From JAKVBK01 sp022447275 (GTDB taxonomy: Bacteria; Pseudomonadota; Alphaproteobacteria; Rhodobacterales; Rhodobacteraceae), in the NCBI GenBank assembly GCA_047125605.1, contig CP138932.1, positions 1,488,001 to 1,552,000 on the forward strand: DNA of 64,000 nt. Direction: 5' to 3'. Positions 1 to 9,229 of the stretch are shown here, one piece after another. The translations under genes and the position numbers were made by a program. Under the pieces are notes generated by a model. The model had not been told where the DNA came from, searched no databases, and was given only the letters and a program-made list of their open reading frames with translations. Within the stretch, counting starts at the first letter, position 1. Each line of letters begins with the position of its first letter.

Positions 1-1
1 C

Positions 2-277
2 AAAGTATGCCTTGGGAACCACTACCCGAATGCAACTCTGTCCGTGTTCAAATCGACCGGAGGTGGCGTAGAGAAGTACTTCGAGATAAAATTGACCAAC
101 GTGATCGTATCTTCCTACTCGATGGGCGGTTCGGGCGATGGCCTAGATTATATCTCTGAAAACTTTTCACTGAACTTCGAGCAAATCGAAACCCAGTATT
201 GGAAGCAGGGCCAGGATGGCATCCTCTCCGATGGCGGCACTATGATGTTCAACGTTGCAACCAACGAGAGTGCCTGA
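2..277 (+). CDS. hcp: Hcp, type VI secretion tube protein (3' end only)
   Basis: The open frame enters from the left window edge and ends at a TGA; 91 residues are visible. The segment HYPNATLSVFKS followed by FEIKLTNVIVSSYSMGG and YWKQGQDG is typical of the C-terminal half of Hcp (TssD), which forms the hexameric rings of the inner tube of the type VI secretion apparatus. It lies directly upstream of tssE-tssF-tssG-tssH, separated by a terminator, which is a common T6SS order. The N-terminal half and any tssB/tssC genes are outside the window, so it cannot be judged whether it carries an effector extension at the N-terminus; the visible C-terminus has none. Confidence 0.88.
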   Translation, partial: KVCLGNHYPNATLSVFKSTGGGVEKYFEIKLTNVIVSSYSMGGSGDGLDYISENFSLNFEQIETQYWKQGQDGILSDGGTMMFNVATNESA

Positions 278-336
278 TCCAGGCCTGGGCCCGGCTCAGT
301 TCAATGGGCGCAAGCTCGATTGGTAGCACAAGACTC

Positions 337-369
337 AAAGCGGGCCGCACCGTCGGCCCGCTTTTTCCG
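337..369 (+). terminator. Rho-independent terminator after hcp
   Basis: A perfect 10-bp stem (AAAGCGGGCC at 337-346 pairing with GGCCCGCTTT at 355-364) around an 8-base loop runs into a short T stretch. It lies 60 bases after the hcp stop and 100 bases before tssE. It would let hcp be transcribed in excess of the baseplate genes behind it. Confidence 0.8.
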
Positions 370-461
370 TTCGGTGCCTCGACGGCACAGATATGAGCGC
401 TTGGTGGATGAACCGAGGCCATGTCTCATTATCGACTGGAAACACAGCGCGAGGGCCTCGC

Positions 462-1040
462 ATGGCACGCAGTACAACACAGGTTGGCGAGCGCAATCAG
501 CGCAATCAACTCCAGATACCTCTAATGTACGCTTTTCGGGAAGCCCACAGGGCGCGCGATGCAAAAATTTCCTCTACCACCTATGAAGATGGCGAGCGTG
601 TACTGAGCGAGCGCTCTGCAAGACGTAGGCGTGGCGCGAATGAGCATGAGCTCAAGCGCAACCTCTACATCGATTTGATCCACCTCTCAAATACGATCAA
701 TCTCGATGCCGCGCTGGACCTCGAGGATTACAAATACATCCGCAAATCAGTGCTGAATTTCGGGGTCATCGACCTGTCAGAACTGACCAGCGAGGACGCA
801 GATGTTCAAAAGCTTTCGGGGCGATTGGCCGAGGCCTTGCTGGCCTGCGAGCCCCGCTTCGTGCCTGAGACAATGCACGTAAAAATGCGCAATAAATTCG
901 ATGATGTGAACCAAAAGCTGGTCTTCGACATCGAATGTGAAATGGCCTGTAAACCAATGGACATTCCACTCGAGTTCTCCGCCGAGATCGATGTTGGATC
1001 GGGCAAAATGCAACTTAATGACTCTTCAGGACGTTCATGA
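462..1040 (+). CDS. tssE: TssE, T6SS baseplate protein (GPW/gp25 family)
   Basis: The 192-residue product matches the gp25-like lysozyme-fold family of sheath-initiating baseplate proteins. Features are the block NLYIDLIHLSNTINLDAALDL, then RKSVLNFGVIDLSEL, and the terminal strands KLVFDIECEMAC. An upstream in-frame start exists at 393, but the ATG at 462 has a GAGGG ribosome site 6 bases before it and gives a normal family length. The stop overlaps the tssF start by 4 bases, so the two are translationally coupled. TssE joins TssF, TssG and TssK in the wedge from which the contractile sheath grows. Confidence 0.87.
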   Translation: MARSTTQVGERNQRNQLQIPLMYAFREAHRARDAKISSTTYEDGERVLSERSARRRRGANEHELKRNLYIDLIHLSNTINLDAALDLEDYKYIRKSVLNFGVIDLSELTSEDADVQKLSGRLAEALLACEPRFVPETMHVKMRNKFDDVNQKLVFDIECEMACKPMDIPLEFSAEIDVGSGKMQLNDSSGRS

Positions 1041-2995
1041 ACCGCGAGTTTCTAGAAGCCTATAACCGCGAACTTGCCATTCTTTACGAACGTTCAAAGG
1101 AGTTCGCAGAGGATTATCCCGGCATTGCCGAGCGTTTGGGCGGGCTGACGCAGGACAAGCTCGAACCCGGCCTCATGGGCCTTTTCGAGGGCTCTGCGTT
1201 TCTGGCGGCACGGGTTCAGGTCAAACTGCAAAGCGAGTTTGAAACCTTTACGCGCGGCCTGCTGGAGCAATTGCTGCCCGGCTATCTGGCCCCCACTCCG
1301 GCTGCGATGTTGGTGCAGGCCGTGCCCGACTACAGCGACAAGGATCTGGCAAAGGGCGAAACCTTTGCCGCAGGTGCCTATCTGGACGCTACCTACGTGG
1401 AGCGGGAAACCCGCCTGTCTTGCCGGTTCCGCCTCTCCGAGCCACTCGCGCTCTATCCGCTCAATATTGATATCGCCAACTACGCCCCCAGCCCCGGCCC
1501 CTTGCAGGCCTTGGGCCTTGAAGTCTCAGATCAGACGGCCGCTGGCCTGCGCTTGCGCCTGTTCCGGCGCGTCTCAAACGCCCACCATGATCCCGAAGAC
1601 GAACCCAAGGCAGGCGAAAAGCCCGCCCTCGTGAATGAGGTCAATTGCGATACGCTGAAGGTGCATCTTGATGGCGCCATGGCCGACATGATCGCACTCT
1701 ATGAACAGCTCATCGGCAATACGGTCAGGATTACGCTGCGCTATCTTAATCGGCAGGGCGATCCGGTGTTTATCCGCTGCCCCACGGAAATGATCCAACA
1801 AATCGGATTTGATGGTGACGGGTTGTACCCGGAGGATGACCGGGTGTTTCGCGGATTTGACTACCTGCGGGATTTCTACACGCTGCCAAATATGTTCCTC
1901 GGCTTCAAACTTGTGGGGCTCAAGGCCTTGCTCAAGCAGGTCCCTTCCCACGCCTTTGATCTGATGATCGAGTTTGATCGCGCTCAGCCAAAGCTGGCTT
2001 CGGTCGTCGGGCTCGACAATTTCAAGCTTTATGCAGCGCCTGCGATCAATCTTTTTGAGGAGCGGTGTTCACGGGTGCGCCCAGATCCTCGCCATCACGA
2101 ATTCATCGTCTCTCCGGATAGCAGCCCAAGCGTGAACTACGAGATCCACGCCATCAAAGACGTGTTTGCCCATTACCACGGTGTGAAAAAGAAGGTGCCC
2201 GTGCACCGCATCTATTCCCTGCCTGATGGGGATGTGCGCCCACGCGACGCCCTATTCTACGCGTGCCGGACCCGGCCTCGCCGCATGACGGAGAAAGAGC
2301 GCAGGTTCGGCTTTGGTGGCGACTACATGGGCAATGAAACCTACATGTCTCTGTATGAGCCTGCCGGTCTGGACGACGAACAGCGCGTCCAGCGCATCTC
2401 GGTCACCGCCATGTGTTCCAACCGGCATCTCGTGCCCCAGTTGCCAATTGGGCAGTCTGAGGTCGATTTTCGCCTCGTGGATGACACCGAAATCGGCTTG
2501 GCCTGCATCGCCGGCCCTACCCTGCCCCGGGCCAGCATAGCGGACATGGATCGTGAAGACCCCCGCACGGGCAACCACGGCGAGGTGATGTGGCGTCTGG
2601 TCAACATGCTTTCCTTCAATCAGATGGGCCTGCGAAACCGGCACAAAGATGACCCGGCCGGAGGTCTGCGCGAAATGCTGGCCCTGTTTGTGGGCGGCGG
2701 GGATTCCATCACCGACAGGCAATTGCGCGGCATCACCGGGATCGACAGCCGCCCGATCACCCGGTCTCTGCACCGGGAAGGCGGCTTTCACGCCGCGCGT
2801 GGCACCGAAATCAAACTCACCTTCGACGAGCGTGCTTTTGAAGGCTCGGGCATCATGCTGCTGGGGGCGGTGTTGGATCGTTTCTTTGCGGATTACACGC
2901 ATGTCAACAGCTTCACCGAAACGGTGTTGCATTCTGAACAACGCGGCGGGGTGATGCGCTTTGCGCCACGCTCAGGAACGGGGCCATTGCTGTGA
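1037..2995 (+). CDS. tssF: TssF, T6SS baseplate wedge protein (VasA/ImpG)
   Basis: The 652-residue product begins with FLEAYNRELAILYERSKEFA, followed by YPGIAERLGG and LEPGLMGLFEGSAFLAARVQ, the standard opening of TssF. The C-terminal region GTEIKLTFDERAFEGSG and the closing blocks near VNSFTETVLHS are also typical. TssF binds TssG in a 2:1 complex forming the baseplate wedge in the cytoplasm. The gene is coupled by 4-bp overlaps both to tssE (ATGA) and to tssG (GTGA). It is slightly longer than most family members (about 590-620 residues), with no obvious extra domain. Confidence 0.92.
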   Translation: MNREFLEAYNRELAILYERSKEFAEDYPGIAERLGGLTQDKLEPGLMGLFEGSAFLAARVQVKLQSEFETFTRGLLEQLLPGYLAPTPAAMLVQAVPDYSDKDLAKGETFAAGAYLDATYVERETRLSCRFRLSEPLALYPLNIDIANYAPSPGPLQALGLEVSDQTAAGLRLRLFRRVSNAHHDPEDEPKAGEKPALVNEVNCDTLKVHLDGAMADMIALYEQLIGNTVRITLRYLNRQGDPVFIRCPTEMIQQIGFDGDGLYPEDDRVFRGFDYLRDFYTLPNMFLGFKLVGLKALLKQVPSHAFDLMIEFDRAQPKLASVVGLDNFKLYAAPAINLFEERCSRVRPDPRHHEFIVSPDSSPSVNYEIHAIKDVFAHYHGVKKKVPVHRIYSLPDGDVRPRDALFYACRTRPRRMTEKERRFGFGGDYMGNETYMSLYEPAGLDDEQRVQRISVTAMCSNRHLVPQLPIGQSEVDFRLVDDTEIGLACIAGPTLPRASIADMDREDPRTGNHGEVMWRLVNMLSFNQMGLRNRHKDDPAGGLREMLALFVGGGDSITDRQLRGITGIDSRPITRSLHREGGFHAARGTEIKLTFDERAFEGSGIMLLGAVLDRFFADYTHVNSFTETVLHSEQRGGVMRFAPRSGTGPLL

Positions 2996-3990
2996 CAGCC
3001 CAAACCCGCAGACAGCACCTGCTCAAGGAGCCCCACGCCTTTGACCTGTTCGCACTGCTGCGGGATTTTGAGCGTGACAACCCGGACAAGCCCCGCATCG
3101 GCAAAAGTCAGGTAACCGCCCAGGAGATCATACGCCTCGGGCAAGACCCGTTCCTTGATTTCCCGGCCTCCAATGTTGATGGCTACGCAGAGGAGCACGG
3201 CAAGCCGCCCTCTGTGCGCTCTCGCTTCCTAGGCTTTTTCGGCCCGCAAGGGGCCCTGCCGCTGGCCACTACGATCGAGGCGTACCACTGGAAGCAACGC
3301 AATGACGATGCCTTCGTAAAGTTCGTCGACATTTTCGCGATCCGCTTTTTGCAATTGTTTTTCCGCGCCTGGGCCGATGCCCGACCGATTTCGCAGTTTG
3401 ACCGTCCGGAGGAAGATCGGTTTGCCGCCTATGTCGGCAGTTTCATTGGAATTGGCACAGCACCTTACAGGGACCGTGACCGCGTCCCAGATATTGCCAA
3501 GCTGCCCTATGCAGGGCTTTTGTCCGGGCGCGTGCGCTCGGCGTCCAGGCTGGAGCAAGCCCTGCGCGGGATCCTTGATGTTGATGTGCATATCCGCGAA
3601 CGCGAAGGCATGTGGCTGGATTTCGAGGATGCTGATCTAAGTCGCATCGGGCAAAGCGGGGTTAATCTGGGCCAAAACTCGTATCTCGGCGCCCGCGCCT
3701 ATTCGATCAACGATAAGGCGGTGATTGAACTGCGCGCCCGCAGCCAGGAAGAATACAATGCCCTTTTGCCCGGCGGCACAATGTTTGCGCGTTTGGCAGA
3801 CATGGTCCGCTTCTACCTCGGAGATACGGTCGATTTCGATGTCGCTGTCGCACTGCCTCTGCAGGAACGGACGGCGGCAAAGCTTGGGGTTTCCGGGCAG
3901 TTGGGCTGGAATGCCTGGGCTGCCCCCCCACAAACGGACAGTGACGCATTCGTCGCCGATGCCAAGTTCAGCTTGCGTCAGGCGGACTAA
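2992..3990 (+). CDS. tssG: TssG, T6SS baseplate wedge protein (VasB/ImpH)
   Basis: 332 residues. The N-terminal part HAFDLFALLRDFERDNPDKPRIG and the later block VRSRFLGFFGPQGALPLATTIEAY are typical TssG motifs, as is LPYAGLLSGRVRSASRLEQAL. It starts with GTG inside the tssF stop (GTGA overlap). TssG partners TssF and TssE in the baseplate. The family usually has about 330-340 residues, so the gene is full length. A 64-base gap separates it from tssH. Confidence 0.91.
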   Translation: MTAQTRRQHLLKEPHAFDLFALLRDFERDNPDKPRIGKSQVTAQEIIRLGQDPFLDFPASNVDGYAEEHGKPPSVRSRFLGFFGPQGALPLATTIEAYHWKQRNDDAFVKFVDIFAIRFLQLFFRAWADARPISQFDRPEEDRFAAYVGSFIGIGTAPYRDRDRVPDIAKLPYAGLLSGRVRSASRLEQALRGILDVDVHIREREGMWLDFEDADLSRIGQSGVNLGQNSYLGARAYSINDKAVIELRARSQEEYNALLPGGTMFARLADMVRFYLGDTVDFDVAVALPLQERTAAKLGVSGQLGWNAWAAPPQTDSDAFVADAKFSLRQAD

Positions 3991-4054
3991 GGTGCAGGAT
4001 TTTTTCATTGGTGCCCGCAAGGGTGGTTCACGATAGCGGACAGGGATTAGAGAC

Positions 4055-6865
4055 ATGTCGGAAATTAGCCTCGAAACAGTCGCAGGGAAACTCAATCGCG
4101 CGGGCTATGACAGTTTCATGAAGGCGCTGCGGCATGCTAAGAACGAAGGCAACCGCAACGTCGAGATCAGTCATTGGCTCTTGCACATGCTGATGAATGA
4201 CCGGTCCGACATCACGATCGCTTTGCAGCATTATGGCGTCGACCGCGCCAAGGTGCTGATGGAAGTTCAAAAAAGCATCGACAGCTACAAGAAGGGCGTC
4301 ACCGAGATGCCTGGCTTTGCCGCCCAGGTGATCGACCTGCTCGACAGGGGCTGGCACTACGCAACCTTGCTCTTTGGCGAGCCCTCGATCCGCACAGGGC
4401 ACATGCTTGTCGCTCTGCTAAAGGATGCGCAGCTCAGTCAGGCCTTGCCGACCGTTTCTCCAACACTGGCCGGGCTCAACGTAGACACGGTTGCCAATGA
4501 TGCGCGCGCTGTCTGGGCCACCTCCGAGGAAGAGGATATGGGCGCGATGGACGGGGCAGGCATCGGCGGCGGTGGCGGGACGGCCGGCGCCTCGGGCGCC
4601 CCCGGCGGCGAAGACGGGGCCCGTAGCACCACGGCCTTGGGGCGCTTCTGCATCAACATGACAGCCGATGCCAAGGCCGGGAAAATGGATCCGATCGTTG
4701 GGCGGGATGAGGAAATCCGCCAGATCATCGACATCCTGATGCGGCGGCGTCAGAACAATCCGATCCTCACCGGTGAGGCGGGTGTGGGCAAAACCGCCGT
4801 GGTCGAGGGCTTTGCCCAGCGCCTTGCTTCCGGTGATGTGCCCCCGCAATTGCGCGGCGTGTCCCTGCTTTCGCTCGACATCGGGTTGATGCAAGCGGGC
4901 GCGTCTATGAAGGGCGAGTTCGAGCAGCGGCTGCGCCAGGTGATCGACGAAGTACAAAGCTCTCCAACTCCGATCATCTTGTTCGTGGATGAGGCCCATA
5001 CCCTGATCGGCGCAGGCGGTGCAGCCGGAACCGGCGACGCCGCCAACCTGATGAAACCCGCCCTTGCCCGGGGCACCCTGCGCACGATCGGCGCCACCAC
5101 CTGGATGGAATATCAGAAGTACTTCGAGAAAGACCCGGCCCTGACGCGCCGCTTTCAGCCCATTGATGTGCCCGAGCCCGGCATCGAGCAGTGTTGCTAC
5201 ATGCTGCGCGGCATTATGGGCCCGATGGAAAGGCACCATAAAGTGCGCATTTCAGACGAGGCAATCGTCTCTGCGGTAAACTTGTCCCATCGCTATATCC
5301 CCGCGCGCCAGTTGCCGGACAAGGCCGTATCCCTGCTCGATACAGCTGCTGCGCGCGTGGCGATTTCGCAATCCACCACCCCCGCCCTGATCGAGGATGT
5401 GAAAGGCAAAATTGCCGCGATCCATGCGGAGCTTGGCGCAAAGGCCAAGCAAGGGGAGCTTGGCGAAACCAATCCCGATCGGGAGGCCGAGCTCAAAGAG
5501 TTGCTCTCCAAAGAAGAAGAGCGGCTGGCCGAACTCACCGCGAAATACGAAGGGGAAAAGGCTGTCGTCAGCGATATTCTTGAAATCCGCTCGAAACTCT
5601 CTGGTGGCGAAGTCAGCGCAACACTGCCCGTCGATGACCCGAAACCCGAAGCATCCCCCGAGGACGGCGCTGAAGCGCCGTCCGAGGCGCCCGACGCGGC
5701 GGCTGTCGCAGACAGCCCCGAGGAGGGCGCAGCCACTGCCGATGGCCCCAATCATGCGGAGCTGACAGCAGAAGACGAAGACAACCTGCGCACGGCGCTT
5801 GCCGCAAAGGTGCACGAGCTGGAGGGCCATGACCCCGATGACCGCATGATCTACTCCCATGTGGATGCACAGGCCGTCGCTTCTGTGGTGGCCGATTGGA
5901 CCGGTATCCCCGTGGGCCGTATGGTCACCGACGAGGTTCAGGCCATCCTGACCCTGGCAGACAGGCTCCAGGAACGCGTGGTGGGCCAGGATCACGGATT
6001 GAAGATGATCGCCAAGCGTATCGAGACGAACCGGGCAGGCCTTGATAACCCAGAAAAGCCGATCGGTGTCTTCATGCTGGCGGGCCCCTCAGGCGTCGGC
6101 AAGACGGAAACTGCCCTCGCTTTGGCCGAAGCGATCTATGGCGGCGAGCAAAACGTCATCACCATCGCCATGTCGGAGTTCCAGGAGGCCCATTCCGTCT
6201 CGCTTCTGAAAGGGGCCCCTCCGGGCTATGTCGGCTACGGCGAAGGCGGTCGCCTCACCGAAGCAGTGCGCCGCAAACCCTACTCAGTCGTCCTGCTGGA
6301 CGAAGTGGAAAAGGCCCACCCGGATGTGCACGAGCTTTTCTTTCAGGTCTTTGACAAGGGCCGGATGGAAGATGGCTCTGGCCGCTTGATCGACTTCAAG
6401 AACACGCTGATCCTGCTCACGTCCAACGCGGGCACCGATGTGATCATGGACATGACCGCCCGCGGCGCGGCGCGGCCCGATCCCGAAGCCTTGGCAGAAA
6501 GCCTCAAGCCTGCCCTGCTGGATGTATTCCCGCCTGCCCTGCTGGGTCGGATCGTGACAATTCCCTATTACCCGCTCAATGAGGATGTGCTCGGCATGAT
6601 CACACGCCTCAAGCTGGGATCAATCGTCAAGCGTCTCAAGAAGAACCAGAATGCCACGATGACCTTCTCTGATGCGGTGATCGATCACATCGTTGCCCAG
6701 TGCCAGGATCCGGACAGTGGCGGGCGCATGATCGACAACATCATCACCAACTCCATCCTGCCGGATCTGTCGCGGGCCATCCTGCACCGGGCTGTCGAAG
6801 GGGAGGAATTGACATCCGTTGAGGTCGATGTGGCAGACGAAGCCTTTACCTACGCGCTCAGCTAA
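4055..6865 (+). CDS. tssH: TssH (ClpV), T6SS sheath-recycling AAA+ ATPase
   Basis: The 936-residue product is a ClpB/ClpV-type double-ring ATPase that unfolds contracted TssBC sheath for reuse. It has an N-domain (about residues 1-150) and a Gly-rich linker (about 170-185). The first AAA+ module carries Walker A GEAGVGKT at 240-247 and Walker B ILFVDEAH; a middle region follows. The second AAA+ module has GPSGVGKT at 677-684 and VVLLDEVEKAHPDVHELF. Between the middle domain and the second ATPase (about residues 525-570) is an acidic Pro/Ala/Glu-rich stretch that ordinary ClpV proteins lack, which explains the extra length over the usual 870-900. It is the last gene of the run. Confidence 0.93.
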   Translation: MSEISLETVAGKLNRAGYDSFMKALRHAKNEGNRNVEISHWLLHMLMNDRSDITIALQHYGVDRAKVLMEVQKSIDSYKKGVTEMPGFAAQVIDLLDRGWHYATLLFGEPSIRTGHMLVALLKDAQLSQALPTVSPTLAGLNVDTVANDARAVWATSEEEDMGAMDGAGIGGGGGTAGASGAPGGEDGARSTTALGRFCINMTADAKAGKMDPIVGRDEEIRQIIDILMRRRQNNPILTGEAGVGKTAVVEGFAQRLASGDVPPQLRGVSLLSLDIGLMQAGASMKGEFEQRLRQVIDEVQSSPTPIILFVDEAHTLIGAGGAAGTGDAANLMKPALARGTLRTIGATTWMEYQKYFEKDPALTRRFQPIDVPEPGIEQCCYMLRGIMGPMERHHKVRISDEAIVSAVNLSHRYIPARQLPDKAVSLLDTAAARVAISQSTTPALIEDVKGKIAAIHAELGAKAKQGELGETNPDREAELKELLSKEEERLAELTAKYEGEKAVVSDILEIRSKLSGGEVSATLPVDDPKPEASPEDGAEAPSEAPDAAAVADSPEEGAATADGPNHAELTAEDEDNLRTALAAKVHELEGHDPDDRMIYSHVDAQAVASVVADWTGIPVGRMVTDEVQAILTLADRLQERVVGQDHGLKMIAKRIETNRAGLDNPEKPIGVFMLAGPSGVGKTETALALAEAIYGGEQNVITIAMSEFQEAHSVSLLKGAPPGYVGYGEGGRLTEAVRRKPYSVVLLDEVEKAHPDVHELFFQVFDKGRMEDGSGRLIDFKNTLILLTSNAGTDVIMDMTARGAARPDPEALAESLKPALLDVFPPALLGRIVTIPYYPLNEDVLGMITRLKLGSIVKRLKKNQNATMTFSDAVIDHIVAQCQDPDSGGRMIDNIITNSILPDLSRAILHRAVEGEELTSVEVDVADEAFTYALS

Positions 6866-7090
6866 ACCGTTTGGTTACGGCAGCAATCCAGAGCCGGATC
6901 GCACCGCGCCGCAGACCAAGCGATACATGTGGAGATATGGTGGGATGGCCTTCCGGTGAGCAGACTTTGGTCTTTTCAGACTCTGATATGCGTCTGCTTA
7001 TGGCCAATGTCTGCTTCTGCCTCGAGCGGACATTGCTTTGCTTTGCCTGCATGCGTTCCGAAGTGAAAATTGTAGGATGGCGAAGGTTCT

Positions 7091-7681
7091 TTAATCCGTC
7101 GCCAAAAGCGTTGCCTCAGCAAGTCTCTTAATCTGGCTTTCATATTCTGCTTGCGACCAGCCACAGTCGCATACCAAACGCTCCCAGTTTTCAACCGACA
7201 GAAGCGCCCATAGGAGATCCGTTGCAACCTCGTTGTTGAGATCGGGTCTGAGCATCTTGTCCGCTGCCAAGGCCGCGACTGCTGCGTCACACCCATGCCT
7301 GACGGCTCGCATCCGGTCGTCCCATGCCGCCGCGGCCTCGGCATCACCATTGCGCATGTTACGCAACGCAACGGACAGGCCATGGATTTCCGGAATGTAG
7401 CCGCCCCATCCATGAATGAAGGACGCCAACCGATCACGGCCTGAGGTGGCAGCCCTGCTCTCAGCCAGTCGCGCATCCACATCTTTGACAGAATCAATAT
7501 GCCTTGTCGTGGCAATCAGCAGCTCTGCCCGCGTGGGAAAATGCAGGTAGAGCGCTTGACGGCTGATGCCAACTGCCTTGGCGATATCTGACATGCGAAC
7601 TTTTTTATCGCGGGATTCCAGAAGGTTCCAAGTGCAATTGAGGATGCGGGCGCGGGTATCGGATGAATCTCTTGACATCAT
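7091..7681 (-). CDS. TetR/AcrR family transcriptional repressor
   Basis: 196 residues with an N-terminal helix-turn-helix (about residues 20-60), SDIAKAVGISRQALYLHFPT followed by RAELL, the classic TetR signature. The C-terminal helical ligand domain has no recognisable specificity. The gene diverges from an NmrA-like oxidoreductase, and the shared 83-base region contains three copies of a 15-bp palindrome. The first palindrome covers the two tandem ATG codons at which this protein could start, so the repressor very likely controls itself and its neighbours. No strong ribosome site precedes either ATG on this strand, so the message may be leaderless. Confidence 0.9.
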   Translation of the reverse strand: MMSRDSSDTRARILNCTWNLLESRDKKVRMSDIAKAVGISRQALYLHFPTRAELLIATTRHIDSVKDVDARLAESRAATSGRDRLASFIHGWGGYIPEIHGLSVALRNMRNGDAEAAAAWDDRMRAVRHGCDAAVAALAADKMLRPDLNNEVATDLLWALLSVENWERLVCDCGWSQAEYESQIKRLAEATLLATD

Positions 7682-7728
7682 GTCAAGTTAGGGATTATTG
7701 ACACCATGTCAACTTTACACCGTGTCAA
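7672..7728. promoter_or_regulatory. Three tandem 15-bp palindromic operators for the TetR repressor
   Basis: TTGACATCATGTCAA at 7672-7686 and TTGACACCATGTCAA at 7698-7712 are near-perfect palindromes (arms TTGACA/TGTCAA with a 3-base spacer). TTTACACCGTGTCAA at 7714-7728 is the same site with one arm degraded. Starts are 26 and 16 bases apart. The first site contains the tetR start codon; the last ends 36 bases before the ATG of the divergent oxidoreductase. The TTGACA arms also resemble -35 hexamers, so repressor binding would directly block polymerase. That the TetR binds here is inferred from position. Confidence 0.75.
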
Positions 7729-7764
7729 GTTATGACCGGTATTCACCTCGTAAGGAGAACAACA

Positions 7765-8394
7765 ATGAAAGTAATTGTATTTGGCGCGACCGGAACCGTT
7801 GGACGCCTCGCTGTCGAAAACCTGCTGAAGGCTGGTCACAGCGTCACCGCCTTTGCCCGTTCGCCCGAGAAACTTAACCTGAGCGACCCCAAGCTGCGCC
7901 TCGCCGCTGGCGACGCGATGAAACTTTCGGACGTGACTGCTGCGGTTGCAGGGCACGACGCGGTTGTCGTCACACTTGGCTCTGGTATGTCGCGCAAGAG
8001 CAAGATCCGCTCGCAAGGCACAATGAACGTCATCAAGGCCATGCAGATCCACGGGGTTCGCCGTTTGATCGCACAATCCACTTTGGGTGCACGTGATAGC
8101 TGGCCCACGCTAAATTTTTGGTGGAAGCGCGTGATGTTCGGCGTGCTGCTGGCCCCTGTTTTCCGCGATCACGAGTTGCAGGAACAGTTGGTTGAGGCGA
8201 GCGGCCTCGACTGGACCATCGTCCGCCCCAGCGCCTTTACTGACCAGCCCACAACGCGCCCCGTGATCGAGGATGTGCAGAATACGGCCCGTGGTCTTGA
8301 TCTGAAGATTGCCCGCAGCGAGTTGGCGCGCTTTCTGACCCGTCAGTTGTCTGACCGCCAATACATTGGCCGGGCCGTTGGTCTGTCGAGCTGA
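7765..8394 (+). CDS. NAD(P)-binding NmrA-like oxidoreductase (atypical SDR)
   Basis: 209 residues beginning MKVIVFGATGTVGRLAV, with the GxxGxxG dinucleotide-binding turn at residues 8-14. The central TLGARDSWPTLNFWWKRVMF and DWTIVRPSAFTD blocks are typical of the NAD(P)H-binding/NmrA-like (YwnB/BLVRB-like) subgroup. No Tyr-x-x-x-Lys motif of classical SDRs is evident. The ATG at 7765 was chosen over an in-frame upstream TTG because AAGGAG lies 7 bases before it. It is the first gene of a two-gene unit with the DUF1772 protein, under the TetR operators. The substrate is unknown; such pairs are often induced by electrophiles or quinones. Confidence 0.82.
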   Translation: MKVIVFGATGTVGRLAVENLLKAGHSVTAFARSPEKLNLSDPKLRLAAGDAMKLSDVTAAVAGHDAVVVTLGSGMSRKSKIRSQGTMNVIKAMQIHGVRRLIAQSTLGARDSWPTLNFWWKRVMFGVLLAPVFRDHELQEQLVEASGLDWTIVRPSAFTDQPTTRPVIEDVQNTARGLDLKIARSELARFLTRQLSDRQYIGRAVGLSS

Positions 8395-8406
8395 GGAGCA
8401 AAGACC

Positions 8407-8877
8407 ATGGAATGGATACTGATGATCGCCGGTCTTGCTGCCGCGATGGTTGCTGGAGTGTTTCTTGGCTTTTCCGACTTCATCATGCGGGGGCTTGTGC
8501 AAGCCCCTGCGTCTCAAGGAGCCGCGGGGATGGTTGGGCTGAACCGCACGGTATATCGGTCAGTCTTTATGGTGCTGTTACTGGGTTTGGTGCCAGTCTC
8601 AGGAGGCTTGGGGCTATTCGCTCTCTGGCAGCTTGAAGGCACAGCACGGCCGCTGACGTTGGTTGGGGCTGGTGCCTACCTGATTGGGGTACTTGCCGTG
8701 ACTGGCATGGGCAATGTTCCAATGAATAATCGTCTCGATGCGATGGACGACCAGCCGCGCGAAACCGCAGACTATTGGCCCCACTACGCCCAGAAATGGA
8801 CGCGGCTGAATCACGCAAGAACCGCTGGCTCAACACTCGCGGCTGCTTGCTGGCTGGCCGCTGCACAGATTGTCTGA
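8407..8877 (+). CDS. DUF1772 (anthrone oxygenase-like) membrane protein
   Basis: 156 residues with four hydrophobic segments (about 1-25, 58-80, 85-105 and 135-155) and the DUF1772 signature NVPMNNRLDAM in the loop after the third. Related proteins include fungal anthrone oxygenases, but most bacterial members are uncharacterised. It lies 12 bases after the NmrA-like gene with a GAGGAG ribosome site overlapping that gene's stop, so it is part of the same TetR-controlled transcript. A hairpin terminator follows 7 bases after its stop. Confidence 0.78.
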   Translation: MEWILMIAGLAAAMVAGVFLGFSDFIMRGLVQAPASQGAAGMVGLNRTVYRSVFMVLLLGLVPVSGGLGLFALWQLEGTARPLTLVGAGAYLIGVLAVTGMGNVPMNNRLDAMDDQPRETADYWPHYAQKWTRLNHARTAGSTLAAACWLAAAQIV

Positions 8878-8883
8878 AACAGG

Positions 8884-8913
8884 TTGGATGGGCGTCACGT
8901 CCCATCCAATTTG
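8884..8913 (+). terminator. Intrinsic terminator of the NmrA-like/DUF1772 unit
   Basis: A perfect 9-bp stem, TTGGATGGG (8884-8892) with CCCATCCAA (8901-8909), around an 8-base loop, followed by a short T run. It begins 7 bases after the DUF1772 stop. Confidence 0.7.
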
Positions 8914-9229
8914 TCGGTTGCCAAGGCCGCAGCTTTGTCCCGGATTGCCAACCTACCTTCTGAGCTGAACTCGGACCCGCTCTTGTGACTTGAAAACGTT
9001 TCCGAGGACTTCTTCGAGAGGGTCACAGGTGCCGCACCCCACCAAACTGAGGGTGGGCCTAAATCAAATCATCGGCTGCCCCCCTCGCCACGCTTTTGTC
9101 ACGTCGCCCAAGCATGTTTCCACGCAGCGCAGGCGCCAAGCACATGGTCAGACATGGCAGACTTGCCCTAAGGTAAACTTTCGCCTCATCTAGAGGTCTG
9201 GCTTTGTCTTTAATGGGAAGGAGCGGAAG
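8914..9229. other. Non-coding gap of about 315 bases
   Basis: No open frame with coding character or a recognisable protein was found on either strand, and no RNA gene. An AAGGAG ribosome site for the next gene lies at 9215-9220. The promoter for that gene should lie here, but no convincing -35/-10 pair could be assigned. Confidence 0.5.

Noticed and set aside
6866..7090. Possible small gene after tssH
   Set aside because: Short frames on both strands have no ribosome site and no recognisable product; it looks like an ordinary intergenic gap.
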